This document shows, in pieces, positions 23,700 to 35,681 of a DNA stretch of 64,000 nucleotides. The notes under the pieces were generated by a model, which made no database searches, was not told the origin of the DNA, and was given only the letters and a program-made list of their open reading frames with translations. Every line of letters begins with the position of its first letter. The stretch's first letter is position 1. The stretch lies in the NCBI GenBank assembly GCA_028641055.1, contig CM054061.1:119089712-119153711 (forward strand), read 5' to 3'. This stretch comes from Alopecurus myosuroides. Its lineage: Eukaryota; Streptophyta; Magnoliopsida; Poales; Poaceae. The position numbers were made by a program, and so were the translations under genes.

Positions 23700-24958
23700 A
23701 GGCCCCGCCAGCACTTGGTGGAACAACCAGAGGAACCTAAGGGGCGATGGACCAGTCTTCACCTGGTTGCAGTTCCAAAAGATCTTACACAAGGCATACA
23801 TCCCAGCGAGCGTCATCAAGATCAAGCAGCAAGAATTTCTGGCCTTCTCACAAGGCAACCTGAGCGTTAACGAGTACCTGACCAGGTTCAATAACCTTGC
23901 CTACTATGCCCCGAGATATGTTGACATAGAAGGGAAGAGAAGGACATGTTCCTTCATGCGATGCACCAAGCCATCAATACACGGCTCACGTGCTATAGTT
24001 TTCGGACTTCTAGGCAATGGTCAACGCACCTCTCATATCCGAGAAGGAGCACCACAACATTTACAACTCCCACAAGAGGAAGTTCGAGCCGCACAAGAAT
24101 CAACCTGAGGGGAACTTCTCCAAGCCACGCACCTGGCAGCCTAATAATCAGGGCCCTGCTTCGCCCAACACTTGGAACCAACCCCGGAAGGAGGGATACC
24201 CCCAGACGGAATTCTAAAAAGAGCACTCCTTGGCTAATGGAGAGAGAACTCCTGCTTCAAGTGTGGAAGTACGGGACTCTAAATAGCTGATTGCCCGTTG
24301 CAGGACAAAAATAAAAACATTGGTGGCAACTGCAACTTCAACAACCCTTTCGCCGCGGTAATCAAGCCCGTGCAAGTTGCCCATGTCGACCACATGTCGG
24401 TAGAAGAAGCCTACGGAGCTTCCGACATAGTGCTGGGTACGTGCACTATAAACACCAGACCTGCATTGATTTTGTTCGATTCAGGAGCTTCCCATTCTTT
24501 CAACTCAAAGAGTTTTGTTGCCAAACATCGTTTTATTGTTTCTCCCTTGGAACATATTTTCATAATACAAACCCCCGCCTCCGAGATGAAAATCAATGTC
24601 GTCCGCCGAGACTCACCATTAGCATCAACCAGGTGGAATTTCCAGCCCATCTCAACACCCTTGGCACACACGGCCTAGACGCCATCCTTGAAATGGACTG
24701 GCTAATACACCATTTAACAAAGGTTGGCTGCACCTCTAGGGCCATCACCCTCGCAAACCTAGATGGAATTTGCACCACATACTTGCCCAATAGGACACAC
24801 CAAATAAAAGCTACTGTGTTTGCTATCCAAGCCCTAGATATAGGGGAGGTCCATATAGTAAAGGAATACCCGGATGTATTTCCGGAACAACTACCAGGAA
24901 TGCCTCACGATCGCGAAATCGAGTTCGCCATTGAAGTAGTGTCCGGGACCAATTCCAT
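23700..24958 (+). pseudogene. Chromovirus-like gag and protease remnant
   Basis: Gag domain near 23750-23920 (QQEFLAFSQGNLSVNEYLTR, FNNLAYYAPRYV). A zinc knuckle near 24250-24300 has its core interrupted by a stop (CFKCGSTGL then ADCPLQ). The aspartic protease is at about 24465-24620 (LILFDSGASHSF). The linker to RT (AILEMDWL, EYPDVFPEQLPGMPHDREIEF) ends at 24958 in VSGTNSI, where the next insertion begins. Several frames are needed to read it. Confidence 0.85.
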
Positions 24959-27900
24959 TGTAGCATCCTACCCTTTAAGAAAGGTAGAATACCTGTGTAC
25001 CCGCTATTCCCGGGATCGCTGATAGCATGAACATGACAAAATGAAATACTCATAACAATAACATCATTCTACAAAGTAGATCCATTGGATATGACATAAA
25101 ATAGTCTTACAATTGGCATAGTCATCATGGACTAGCCCCAAATAACAAAGTTCAAAGTAAACACAGCGGAAAACAATCTTCAATGAGCCTCCTTCTCTAC
25201 CTGTGCCACAGGCAGCCATGTTGGAATGCAAACTCGAGATCCTAAACAATTACTCATCATTAGAATGACCTGCACGTTGGAATATGCAGCCCACAAGGGG
25301 AAGTTAGTACAAACAATGTACTGGCAAGTGACACTTGTATGGTGATAATTTTGAGGAATAACTAGCTACATGATATTTGGCTGGTGGAGTCTGGGCTATT
25401 TGCATAAAGCCAGTTTTGTCCTACATTTGTAAATCATTTTCATAAAAATGAAGACTTTAGTACAACCATCATGGCTAAATCCACCATGAAGGTTGACAGT
25501 TCATCATGGCTAAATCCACCATGAAGTTTGATAAATCATCATGGCTAAATCCACCATGAAGTTTGAAAATCGTCATGGCTAAATCCACCATGAAGTTTGG
25601 TAAATCATCATGGGTAAATCCACCATGAGGTTTAATTGTGGCATCATGGCTAAATCTACCATGTGCCCTAAAGGGGGTTTCTACCATGTTTTATTTCATT
25701 AAGAAAATATGAGGAGATCCTTCGACACCAACTCTGTCTAACTGCTCAACTGGCCCATAACCGGGGACACGACTAAGATCTTAATTTTTAAATCTGCAAA
25801 GGTTGTGCACTTTCACCTTGAGACTCATCCTCCCCTAGGGAAGAATGAGACAAGATCTTTGGGAGGAGGGATCCAACCATACCAGCATGAATCGTTGCTC
25901 CTAAAATTTTACCACCCACTGTCATACAACAGGATGAACCCCCACAACTTAATTAATCTTGGCAGAGCCCATATTATACCAAGGCTGCACATGAAGCTAA
26001 CTATAAAGTGAAGACCTACAAATCTCTTTATTCCTGGGTGTCGGTCCACAAGTGTACTCTCAGGTGACAACCTCCACATTCATGGCTAAACCACCATGAA
26101 CATGGTCCGGAGTAGCCACTCAACATAATCCAAGCAAAGTTCAATCCACCCAGTTGTTTCATTGGGCTGTTAATTTTCAATTTTCAAAACACCACAACCC
26201 AACAAGTAACAACAATAGTTGTGATAGTATTCTAGTATAGCTAAAACTAGTACCTAGAATGTGTTTCAGGTTGGCTACACACTACTAGGTATTCTGAGCA
26301 TAGCATATACTTGGAAAATAATAAAAATACCTATGATGCATACTACTGAAACACTAATGCAATTGAAAACAAAAGTGGGACATGAGTATCACTTGCCTTG
26401 AAAACAACAACCAACACAGTCACAAGTGTTGTAGTGGTCTTCGCCAAAATCTAAACAAACAATAATAACACAAACATAAACATACCACTCAAACATATCA
26501 ATGATAAACATGTATGCATGCATAATTTTGTTTTACACATGGTAAATGTAGCGATGAGGTGTATTTGATATCATATGAGGTTTATTTAGTTGGTGTGTGG
26601 CTCTGGTTAAATTTTATTTCAATAAATTGTTTAATTATTCCATTTCAGTAGCCCATTAATAGATGTTTATTCTAATTAAATCTTAAACTCACTTTTATGT
26701 TTCTGTAAAAATGGTCCTTGTTGTCTCTGGATAGAGGACACAACTATCAAGACAACCCAATTGGTTTCAATCAAAAAAAATACTTTTTAGGAACTAAATT
26801 AGAGACAAATTAGTGTTTTGACCATTTTTGAAATAGCAAGTGTGTGCACGATACAACTTTGAGTTTCTATAGTTCCAGAGTGTTCTACATGTTCTAAGGA
26901 ATCCAGAGACTACAATTTTATAACATTTTGAATTGTAGAACTCAAACTATGAATTATATGGTGTTTTTGAGCTGTTTTGGAAATTTAAATAATACTCCAG
27001 AAAATACTACAGAACCTATGTTTTAATCTTTTAGAAATGGATAGAGAATTTCTAAATCTTTCCATTGGTTAAAACCTCATAATTTTTGGATCAATATTTG
27101 ATTTTATATGGAATTTACAAGTGGACAGATGGTTCTGATTTTAAATTTGAATTTAAATCAATTTGAATAGGGGTCTGACTGGCGTGCTAGCGTGGCCGCT
27201 GACCGTGCATGCCACGTGGCTAAACCCTAGTGGCTGGTACTGATTCGCGCGAGTGATCTGTTAGGGGCCACTAGATCTAGATCCTACGGCCAAGATTGGC
27301 TAGGGTTCATACCTCACCGGAGGAGATGGCCGGAGAATGGCGGGCGATGGCGCGCTGCTCGGAATTTTGCCGGAATGGAGTTCCGGTGGTCCTCGAGCTC
27401 GGCATGGACGTCGAAGAGGTGCGGCTCAGCATGGCCAGGGCGATGGGGTTTACGGTGCAGACTCGCGCTTCCTGGAACGGTGAGGAGGGGTGGCCGGAGG
27501 CGCACAGACACTAGTGAGTCTTGGTGTGGACGCCGGGGCCGTTTGCTGCATCAAAAAAAATTCCGAGTGGTCAGAGAGGAGCGCGGTGGCGTGAGGAGTC
27601 GAATGGAGGGGATTCCAGGCACAGAGCCTCGCTCACCTTGCCGGAATCTTCGAGGACGGCGGCGGTTCGGAAAGACTCCGACGAGCAAATTCGACAGCCC
27701 TAGGGCACAAGTTTGAGGGTGGCTTGAGGCGAAAGAGAGAGGGGCCGGGGGTTTTAAGGAGGGGCGCTCGGGGTGCTGGGAAACACACAAAGGGAATGGC
27801 GATCGTGGAGGAGATCGTGCGGGTGCAGGCGCGGGAGAAAAGGAGAGGACGTTGAAGACGCTGGCGTCGTGCTGACGTCAGCTGGGGCCCTTTGGTCACA

Positions 27901-28373
27901 GAGAGAGAGGGCGCGCTTGGCCGGTTTTTCTCCGTGCGGATGGGCCGGCCTAGCGGTTGTGTGGTGTGCGCGTGAGAGAGAGGGGATGAGGGGAGAGAGT
28001 GGGCTGGCCCAGGCGGCCGGCCTGTGGGCTCTGTTTTTTGTTGTTGTGCTTTATATTTTTCTTTTCTGTTTTGTTTATTGAATGAAACCCGAAACAAATT
28101 TTTTTTGGATTAAACAATTTTATAAGAATTTGAAAATAAACAATTTGTAAGGTTTGCACAAATTAAAGTGTTTTGGTACTTTAATAAAATTCAAAATAAT
28201 TTATATTATAGGGAAAATAGAATGGGGTCCTAAAAGGTATTATTTTGGGGATAAATCCAATTTGGGTTTTTGGTTTGTGAAGTTTAAATTTTAAATGCTC
28301 CTTTGTGCAACCATGCCATGATGAGATGTATGCATGCTGGTTTTATAATTTTGAAAAAATCTAGGATGTTACA
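24959..28373 (+). mobile_element. Solo-LTR-like insertion, 3415 bp, TSD TCCAT
   Basis: Starts TGTAGCATCCT and ends AGGATGTTACA, so its ends are imperfect inverted repeats with TG...CA. It is flanked by TCCAT at 24954-24958 and 28374-28378. Removing it rejoins the chromovirus frame (VSGTNSI to FKKQYRMTSPKL). No gag-pol and no internal second LTR were seen, so a solo LTR left by recombination fits best. Orientation is not certain. It contains a 35-bp tandem repeat and a GC-rich, promoter-like block at about 27180-28070; frames there (27296-27716, 27773-28081) look like chance. 25690-27180 is AT-rich with no gene. Confidence 0.8.
25468..25665. repeat. Tandem repeat, ~35-bp unit, about six copies
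   Basis: Unit CATCATGGCTAAATCCACCATG followed by AAGTTTGATAAAT, with units of 33-36 bp that differ by a few bases. Each unit contains CATGG...CCATG, so every copy can fold on itself. A related single copy (CATGGCTAAACCACCATGAA) occurs near 26081. Confidence 0.9.
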
Positions 28374-28378
28374 TCCAT

Positions 28379-30077
28379 CTTCAAGAAACAATACCGTATG
28401 ACCAGCCCCAAACTGGTAGAGCTGAAGAGGCAACTTGATGAGATGTTGGATAACAAGTCCGTTCGTCCTAGCATATCACCTTGGGGATTCCCAATTCTCT
28501 TTGCCAAGAAGAGCGATGGGATGCTCCGGTTGTACATCAACTAATGGGCTCTCAATGGAGTCACCATCAAGAACAAGTATCCAATTCCCCGGATAAATGA
28601 ACTCTTCAAGCAACTCTGAGGCGCCTGAGTATTCTCCAAGATCAATCTCCGTAACGGATACTACCAGTTGAAGATCTGGGAGAGTGACATCCCCAAGACC
28701 GCCTCTACCACCAGATATGGGTTGTATGATTGCACCTTTTTGTCATTTGGATTGACCAACGTCCCTGCCTATTTCATGGGAATGATGAACAAGGTGGTCA
28801 TGGAGGACCTCAACAAGTTTGTCGCAGTGCTTATCGACGACATACTCATCTATTTCAGGGACGAGGAAGAGCACGACAGGCACCTTCGGTTGGTTCTCGA
28901 GAGGCTACAGAACAACAATTGTACGCCAAGTTCGGCAAGTGCCTGTTCTGGCTAAAGGAATTTGAGTTCCTAGGACACGTGTTGTACAAAGCCGGAGTCG
29001 CCGTAAACCACGACAAGATGGCCAATTTCCTAGACTGGAAAGCCCCCACCAATGTGTCTGAAATCAGAAGCTTCTTGGGCCTGGCAAGTTACTACCGGAG
29101 ATTCGTCGAGAACTTCTCCAAGATAGCCGAGCCCAGGACAGATCTCCAAGTTTGTATGGTCAAATGAGTCTGAAGAAAGCTTTAGCGAGTTGAAGACCCG
29201 GTTAAAAAATGCTTGGATACTCGTGCTCCCTGATCACACAAAAGACTTCACCATATACTGTAATTCCTTGAGGGGAGGACTCGATGAAGTGCTTATGCAA
29301 GATGGGAAGGTCATTGCGTATGCGTCCAAGCAGCTCAATACCCATAAAATGAATTACCCTACCCATGACTTGGAATTGGCCATCGTAATACTTGCCCTTG
29401 AAGCTTGGCGCCACCACCTGAGCGGCCGAAGGTGTGAAATATACACTCACCATAAAGGCCTGAAGTACATCTTTACCCAGCCTGACCTTAACTTAAGGCA
29501 ACAAAGGTGGCTAGAGCTAATGACGGACTATGATGTTGGTATCCATTACCATCCCGGAAACGCCAACGTGGTGGCAGATGCGCTAAGTAGGAAGCCCGTA
29601 CAACCACACTCAAGCTTGGAAGAAGAGTTTGCCAAACTAAACCTATGTGTAGGGACCCAGGCCTACCTAAGAACCCTTGGAATAAAACCCAACCTGAAAG
29701 AGGAAATAAAGGTCATGCAAGTCAGCAGCCTGGGCATAGCCGAGATCAAGGCTAAGATACCCCGGGGAAAGGCTAAGGAATTCTGAGTGGACCAGCATGG
29801 CGTACTTTGCTACGACAACCGCCTTTGCGCACCTAGGGATACCCCACCGAAACAATAAATTCTCTGATAAGCCCTTGAGTCAGCCTATTCCATCCATCCA
29901 GGAGGTACAAACATGTACCAAGACCTAAAACAATTATTCTGGTGGGCCGGCATGAAAACAAACATAGCCAAACATGTTGCATGCTGCAACATCTGCAACC
30001 TAGTCAAGGCTGAGCATCAGAAACCCGCGGGATTCCTACAACCCCTCAAGGTGCCCGAATGAAAATGGTGAAGGGTC
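28379..30077 (+). pseudogene. Chromovirus-like RT, RNase H and integrase N-terminus remnant
   Basis: RT starts FKKQYRMTSPKLVELKRQL and includes SISPWGFPILFAKKSDGMLR and the catalytic box LIDDILIY near 28836. Stops occur at 28542 and near 28617. RNase H around 29255-29600 has lost key acids: YCNS where YCDAS is usual, and THHK where TDHK is usual. Integrase zinc-binding residues survive in part (ACCNICNLVKAEH). It ends at KVPE where LARD-B is inserted. Catalytically dead. Confidence 0.88.
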
Positions 30078-30932
30078 ATTGATATGTTGCAGACGTATAT
30101 ATAATTTTGATGCTCCATGCTTGTTTTCTTTCCAATGCCTTTATGTTTTCCACATGTTTTCTGGATATTTTCATACCTATTAACAAGATGCCCCATGTCA
30201 GTTCCTGTTTTCTATTGTTTTTGTATTTCGGAAAAGTTCTTAAAGAAATATTCTCGGGAAGGGCTAAAAATTCACACAGATCTTTTTTTTTACCCGGAAC
30301 AAAGACGGGGTCCAAAGGAGACACGTGGGGAGCCATGTTGCCCCCAGGGGGTGCCAGGCGCGGCCCCACCCTAGTCCGCGCCTTGTGGTCCCCTAGGCTC
30401 CCTGGCCACCGCCTCTTGTCGCTTCTTCGCCTATAAATTACCATTAACCCTAAAAAGTTCAGGAGTGGAGATATTTTTCATGAAACATACAGAGAGGCGA
30501 CGTCACCTCGAAAGTCCATTTTACGGCTTCTGCAGCCCCGTTTCGGCACCCTGCCAAAGGGGGAGGGGAATTGTCTCTGGAGGTCTCTTCATCGACCGTT
30601 CTTTCTCCATGATGCTTCGTGAGTAGTTCTTGCATGGACTACAGGTTCATAGTAGTAAATAGTTGATACTCTCTTCACCTTGGTGTTCAATACCACGGTC
30701 TCTTGAGATGCCTCACATGATAGAGATTCATCTGATGTAATGTTATGTGTTGTGTTTGCTGGGATCCGATGAACCATGGAATTATGATTATTTTGTCCAT
30801 GTATTTATATGGGAATCTTCAATTATATCATTAGAGTGTTTTAATATGTTCTTGCATGCTCTCCGATGTGTATGGTTATCTTGATCGCATAATCGTGTGC
30901 ATCTCCAAGAAGGAGCATTTATACTAGACAGG

Positions 30933-30937
30933 GGGTT
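30933..30937. repeat. Target site duplication GGGTT of Tat-2 (left copy)
   Basis: GGGTT here and at 41602-41606 directly flank the TG...CA ends of Tat-2. Confidence 0.9.
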
Positions 30938-31423
30938 TGACGGGGGGGGGGGGGACGATAACCCGGTAGGCCATACACCAAGGAATAACCCGGCCCAAAG
31001 GACACTGCGCAGGATCCGGCTAAGGATAAGGAAACCTGTGAAGGCCCAAGTTTGTAGGCCCGGTGACCCGGGTTGTGGGTTGTTGTAAAGGAAAGTTAGG
31101 GTTTGTGTGCCGTATCCGGGTAGGAACCAGGGTGCGCCTTGGGGAATAAGCCGGGGGTACGGGTGCTTTATAAACCGACTCCCAGGTCTAGTTTTAGATA
31201 GAGATCTAAGAACCCTAGCAATATCGTGTGATATCGAGCATCGAGTGTAATCCCAGAGTTGAGTTATTATATCAAGATCGGAGACTCGGCGACTTTGATT
31301 GCCGGCTGCCAGATCGAATTGCACCATGTTTCCCTCTGAGCTAAACCCTCTCCCAAACGCCTGTGTCGTCTTGCCCCAGGATCAGTTACCCCAGGTAACA
31401 TCTGCCGTGATTATCCCACGACA
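30938..31423 (+). repeat. Tat-2 5' LTR (486 bp)
   Basis: Starts TGAC followed by 13 G and ends CCCACGACA. TATAAA lies at about 31170-31175 and the gag ATG at 31326, inside the LTR. It is alignable with but clearly diverged from the Tat-1 LTR; the 3' ~100 bases (R/U5 with the leader codons) are the most similar part. Confidence 0.95.
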
Positions 31424-31425
31424 GT

Positions 31426-31443
31426 TGGCGCCCACCGTGGGGC
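31426..31443 (+). promoter_or_regulatory. Tat-2 primer binding site
   Basis: TGGCGCCCACCGTGGGGC, two bases after the 5' LTR, identical to the Tat-1 site. Confidence 0.87.
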
Positions 31444-34415
31444 CTGCGTCCAAAGGTGTTTACATCACGGGAGAAGCTCGGAAGGGCATGGAGAATCTTG
31501 CCATCGGCGAAATCTGCATCGACCACGAAGGAGAAAAGATGGTGGACGATTCCGGCTGGGGGCCGGAGTCGGATCACCTCGAAACCGGATCCGTCGTAAC
31601 GATCGGCCGGATCAACATCTTCATCGGCACGGTACGAACGACTAATTTAAGAGGACAATATCATGTGCATACTACAGGAACTTCCAGCAGGAACAAGGAG
31701 ACATTAAAGCAAGCGGCAAACTCGGTTTCGTTGGCCGCGCCGGGATATCTCAGATGGGCGGAACAAGAGGTAACGTGGAGTAGAAAAGACCATCCGGAGA
31801 AAGTAGAGCGTCCAGGAGTCTTGGCATTGGTGGTTGCTCCACAGGTTAATGGTTACGAATTGAAGAGGGTCCTGATGGACGGTGGAAGCAGCATCAACAT
31901 CCTTTATTGGGAAACCTTCTTACGGATGAGTCTCAAAGAGTCTCAGTTACAAAAAAGTTCGACAATCTTTCATGGGATCGTGCCAGGTCACTCGGCGAGC
32001 CCCGAGGGAAGGATCACCTTGGAAGTTGCTTTTGGAGAATCGACGGATAATTATCGAGTTGAGTGGCTCACGTTCGAGGTAGTCAAATTGCGCAGTCCTT
32101 ATCACGCGCTGTTTGGAAGACCGGCTTATGCTAAATTCATGGCTAGGCCGTGTTATGTGTATTTACAGCTCAAGATCCCGGGTCCTAAACGGACTATCAC
32201 CATACATGGGAACCGGGATATAGCGGCTGAGTGTGATGAAGGAGATACAGTAATGGCCGAGCAAGCGTGCAGAAAGGAAGAACTCGAATATTACCGGTCT
32301 CAAGTAAATCCGGATGATAGAACAACCTTGAAAAAGCCGAATACTGAGGACGAGAGGGCAAAGTTCAAGGCAGCGCAAGACACCAAGAAGATATATTTTG
32401 TCGAAGGTGATTCCACTAAGCAGTTTACCATAGGGTCTAACTTGGGAAAAGAGCAGGAGGAAGCGCTCGTGGAGTTTATTCGTTCGAATGCAGATGTGTT
32501 TGCCTGGACACCTAGCGACATGCCGGGTATCCCTACAGAACTGGCTGAGCACAGTTTGCATGTGGATCCCAAGTCCAGGCCCGTGAAGCAAGGTTTGAGG
32601 AAAATGAATGAGGAAAGAAGGAAGGCTATAGGCGAAGAGATCGCTCGGCTATTGGCAGCCGGCTTTATCATGGAAGTATTTCACCCGGATTGGTTGGCTA
32701 ACCCGGTTCTAGTGATGAAAAAGACCAATGAGTGGAGGATGTGCATTGATTTTACGAGTCTCAACAAACATTGCCCAAAGGATCCGTTCGCGCTACCAAG
32801 GATAGATCAGATTATAGACGCAGTAGCTGGAAGCGATCTGTTATGCTTCCTGGACGCATATTCCGGGTATCATCAGATTAATCTCAAAAGGGAAGATTGG
32901 GAGAAAACATCATTCATAACCCCTTTTGGGGCCTTTTGTTATAAAACTATGACGTTTGGGTTGAAGAACGCTGGCGCAACTTACCAACGGTGTATTCAAA
33001 AGTGCTTCGAGGACCAAATCGGACGTAACGTCCATGCCTATGTGGATGATGTGGTCATCAAGACCAGGAAGGCGGAGACATTTATTGATGATCTAAAGGA
33101 GACATTCAAAAACTTGAGGAGGTACCAGATGAAGCTTAACCCGACAAAGTGCGTGTTTGGAGTTCCATCTGGGAAATTACTCGGCTTCATAGTTTCCGAG
33201 AGAGGAATCGAGGCAAACCCGGATAAAATCAAGGCCATCCAGAGTCTGAAAAAACCGGAAAATTTGAAGCATGTTCAAAAGCTCACGGGCTGCGTAGCAG
33301 CCTTGAGCCGATTCATATCCAGACTCGGAGAAAAAGCAATACCCTTGTACCGGCTCTTGCGGAAATCAGATAAGTTCGTGTGGGATCAAGAGGCGGACGA
33401 GGCATTTGAGGCACTAAAGAAGCAATTATCTGAAGCACCAGTACTAGCGGCGCCGGGTCCTAAAGAGCCTATGTTACTATATGTGGCAGCTGGCCCCCGA
33501 GCCGTCAGCGCAGTAGTTGTTGTGGAACGCCAAGAGGATGGGAAAGGATACCCGGTTCAGAGGCCGGTTTATTACGTCAGCGAGGTATTATCAGAAGCAA
33601 AGCAGCGCTATCCACATTGGCAAAAGTTGGTGTTCGGGGTCTTTATGGCCAGTCGGAAGCTGAAGCCGTATTTCCAAGAACATCCCATAACAGTGGTTAG
33701 TTCAATACCAATGTCGGATATCATCAGAAACTCGGACGCGACGGGAAGAATAGCCAAATGGGCGATAGAGATGGGGGATTATCACATCAACTACGAACCC
33801 AGGTCAGCAATCAAATCTCAAGCTTTAATTGATTTCGTTAACGACTGGACACATACAGGCATGACTACAACGGTTCCAAATTCCGAGTCATGGATCATGC
33901 ACTTCGATGGATCAAAGCAGTACGAGGGATCAGGAGCTGGGGTGGTGCTAACATCACCCAAAGGAGACAAATTGAGTTACGTACTACAAATTCACTTCGA
34001 CTGTTCCAACAACGTGGCCGAGTATGAGGCCCTATTGCATGGCTTAAAGGTAGCCAAAGAGATGAACATCAAGAGGATACGATGCTTCGGAGATTCGGAC
34101 CTTGTGGTACAGCAGGTGTCAGGAACGTGGGATAGAAAGGACGCAACTATGGCAGCATACCGCAGGGAAGTTGATAGGGTTGCAGGATGTTTTTCCGGGT
34201 ATGAGGTGGAGCATATAGACAGAAGAAAGAATGAGGCAGCCGACGCCCTCGCCAGACTCGGCTCGCGCAGAGAGCCGGTTCCACCTAACGTTTTCCTGGA
34301 CGAATTATGGCGACCATCAGTTAAAATCGAGTCAGAGGAGGAATTGGCAAATCAAGACCCGGATTCAGGATTCGTGGCCACTGTACGTACTATTCCCGAG
34401 TGGACATAACCGTTT

Positions 34416-35681
34416 TTGGCCTACCTGTCACGAGGCGAGTTACCACAACAGGAGGTATTAGCAAGGCAAATTTTGAGGCGAGCAAAGGGATATTCTATCA
34501 TCAATGGGGAATTGTACAAGAGAAGCGCAGCAGGAGTCTTTTTGCGCTGCGTAGCGCCGGAAGAAGGCAGACAGATTCTCAAGGAAATCCATGAAGGCGA
34601 CTGTGGACATCATGCGTCCACAAGGTCTCTTGTGGCTAAAGCTTATCGACACGGGTTTTTCTGGCTCACGGCCCTAGAGGATGCGGAACGATTGGTAGCA
34701 AGGTGTGACGGATGTCAAAGGTACGCTCGCCAAACCCATGTGCCGGCTATGGAGTTGCGGACTATCCCGTTAACTTGGCCGTTTGCTGTCTGGGGTATGG
34801 ACATGGTTGGCCCCTTTCATATGTCACCGTGCAAGAAGACACATCTTTTGGTGGCTATTGATAAGTTTACCAAGTGGGTTGAGGTTATGCCAGTTACTAA
34901 TTGCGAAGCAGCTACAGCAGTCAAGTTCCTGAAAAGGATTATCTACCGGTTCGGGTATCCCCACAGCATAATTACCGACAATGGAACCAACATGTCCCTT
35001 GGTGAGATGGAGAAGTTCTGTGGCAACAATGGAATCCGGCTCGATGTTGCATCGGTGGCTCATCCGCAGGCCAATGGACAAGTGGAGAGGGCAAACCAAG
35101 AATTGCTTCGCGGATTAAAACCACGATTGCGAGTTCCCTGTGTCAGGGCTGCTGGTGCATGGGTCGAAGAACTTCCTTCTGTGGTTTGGGGTATCAACAC
35201 TACACCTAACAGATCAACTCAGATGACACCCTTCTTCATGGTCTACGGTGCGGAAGCAGTGTTACCGAGTGACATTATTCACGATTCACCGCGAGTATCA
35301 GCTTACGTCGAAATAGAGAACGAAAAAACCCGGCAGGACGCCGTAGATATGTTAGAAGAGCAAAGAGAACAAGCACTGGAAAGATCAGCCATATATCAGC
35401 AAGATCTACGGAGGTATCATAGCCGGCGCGTGAAAACCCTGGTATTCCAGGAAGGAGACTTGGTTCTGCGCCTGGTACAGTCAAGCGAAGGAAAACACAA
35501 ATTATCACCACCATGGGAAGGACCATTTATCATAAGCCGGAATCTGCATAACGGATCATATTACTTGATAGATGCAAGGGAAGAGTCGGCTACAGTCAAC
35601 GACACCGCACACACCACTTCATCTATGCAAGAAAGAGATAGACCATGGAACGTGGCTCAGCTACGTCCATATTATACTTAG
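34416..35681 (+). CDS. Tat-2 integrase part of pol, open downstream of the stop
   Basis: 421 codons open in the same frame as the upstream pol after TAA 34407-34409. Contents: H2C2 zinc-binding domain (GHHASTRSLVAKAYRHGFFW ... CDGCQRYA), rve core with all three acidic residues, and a C-terminal segment rich in Arg, ending WNVAQLRPYYT. No chromodomain follows, as in Tat and Athila elements. It would insert cDNA with a 5-bp stagger, matching the 5-bp target duplications seen. Translation would require readthrough of, or reinitiation after, the stop. Confidence 0.9.
   Translation: MAYLSRGELPQQEVLARQILRRAKGYSIINGELYKRSAAGVFLRCVAPEEGRQILKEIHEGDCGHHASTRSLVAKAYRHGFFWLTALEDAERLVARCDGCQRYARQTHVPAMELRTIPLTWPFAVWGMDMVGPFHMSPCKKTHLLVAIDKFTKWVEVMPVTNCEAATAVKFLKRIIYRFGYPHSIITDNGTNMSLGEMEKFCGNNGIRLDVASVAHPQANGQVERANQELLRGLKPRLRVPCVRAAGAWVEELPSVVWGINTTPNRSTQMTPFFMVYGAEAVLPSDIIHDSPRVSAYVEIENEKTRQDAVDMLEEQREQALERSAIYQQDLRRYHSRRVKTLVFQEGDLVLRLVQSSEGKHKLSPPWEGPFIISRNLHNGSYYLIDAREESATVNDTAHTTSSMQERDRPWNVAQLRPYYT

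Larger units (their letters stand above)
23687..30077 (+). mobile_element. Decayed Ty3/gypsy element (chromovirus, Tekay/Del-like), fragments
   Basis: Plus-strand gag, protease, RT, RNase H and the integrase N-terminus, interrupted by a 3.4-kb solo-LTR-like insertion (24959-28373) and cut at 30077 by LARD-B. Motif wording (EYPDVFPEQLPGMP, FTQPDLNLRQQRWLEL, VVADALSRKP) is that of plant chromoviruses of the Tekay/Del type. No LTR of its own is present. Many stops and frameshifts make it the oldest layer of this nest. Confidence 0.85.
31326..35681 (+). pseudogene. Tat-2 leader-protease-RT-RNase H-aRNase H-integrase polyprotein, gag deleted, one in-frame stop
   Basis: A single frame from the ATG in the LTR to TAG at 35679-35681, broken only by TAA at 34407-34409. 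The frame crosses the primer binding site. The Gag leader (GRINIFIGTV) is fused in frame to QYHVHTTG near 31650. Protease: MDGGSSINILY, about residue 185. RT: WRMCIDFTSLNKHCPKD and the catalytic YVDDVV, about residue 574. The first RNase H has lost its acids (YVAAGPRAV where YTDAS is usual), a Tat trait. The second, archaeal-type RNase H keeps HFDGS, NVAEYEALLHGL, FGDSDLVVQQ and NEAADALARL. After the stop, integrase has the HHCC domain (CDGCQRY) and D-D-E (WGMDMVGPF, ITDNGT, NGQVERANQELL). Without capsid it could not package RNA alone. Confidence 0.92.

Noticed and set aside
25468..25665. CRISPR-like array
   Set aside because: Repeat units are contiguous with no unique spacers, in a plant LTR; it is a minisatellite.
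27296..28081. GC-rich open frames suggesting a host gene
   Set aside because: They lie inside the solo-LTR-like unit, overlap each other on both strands and show no family motif.
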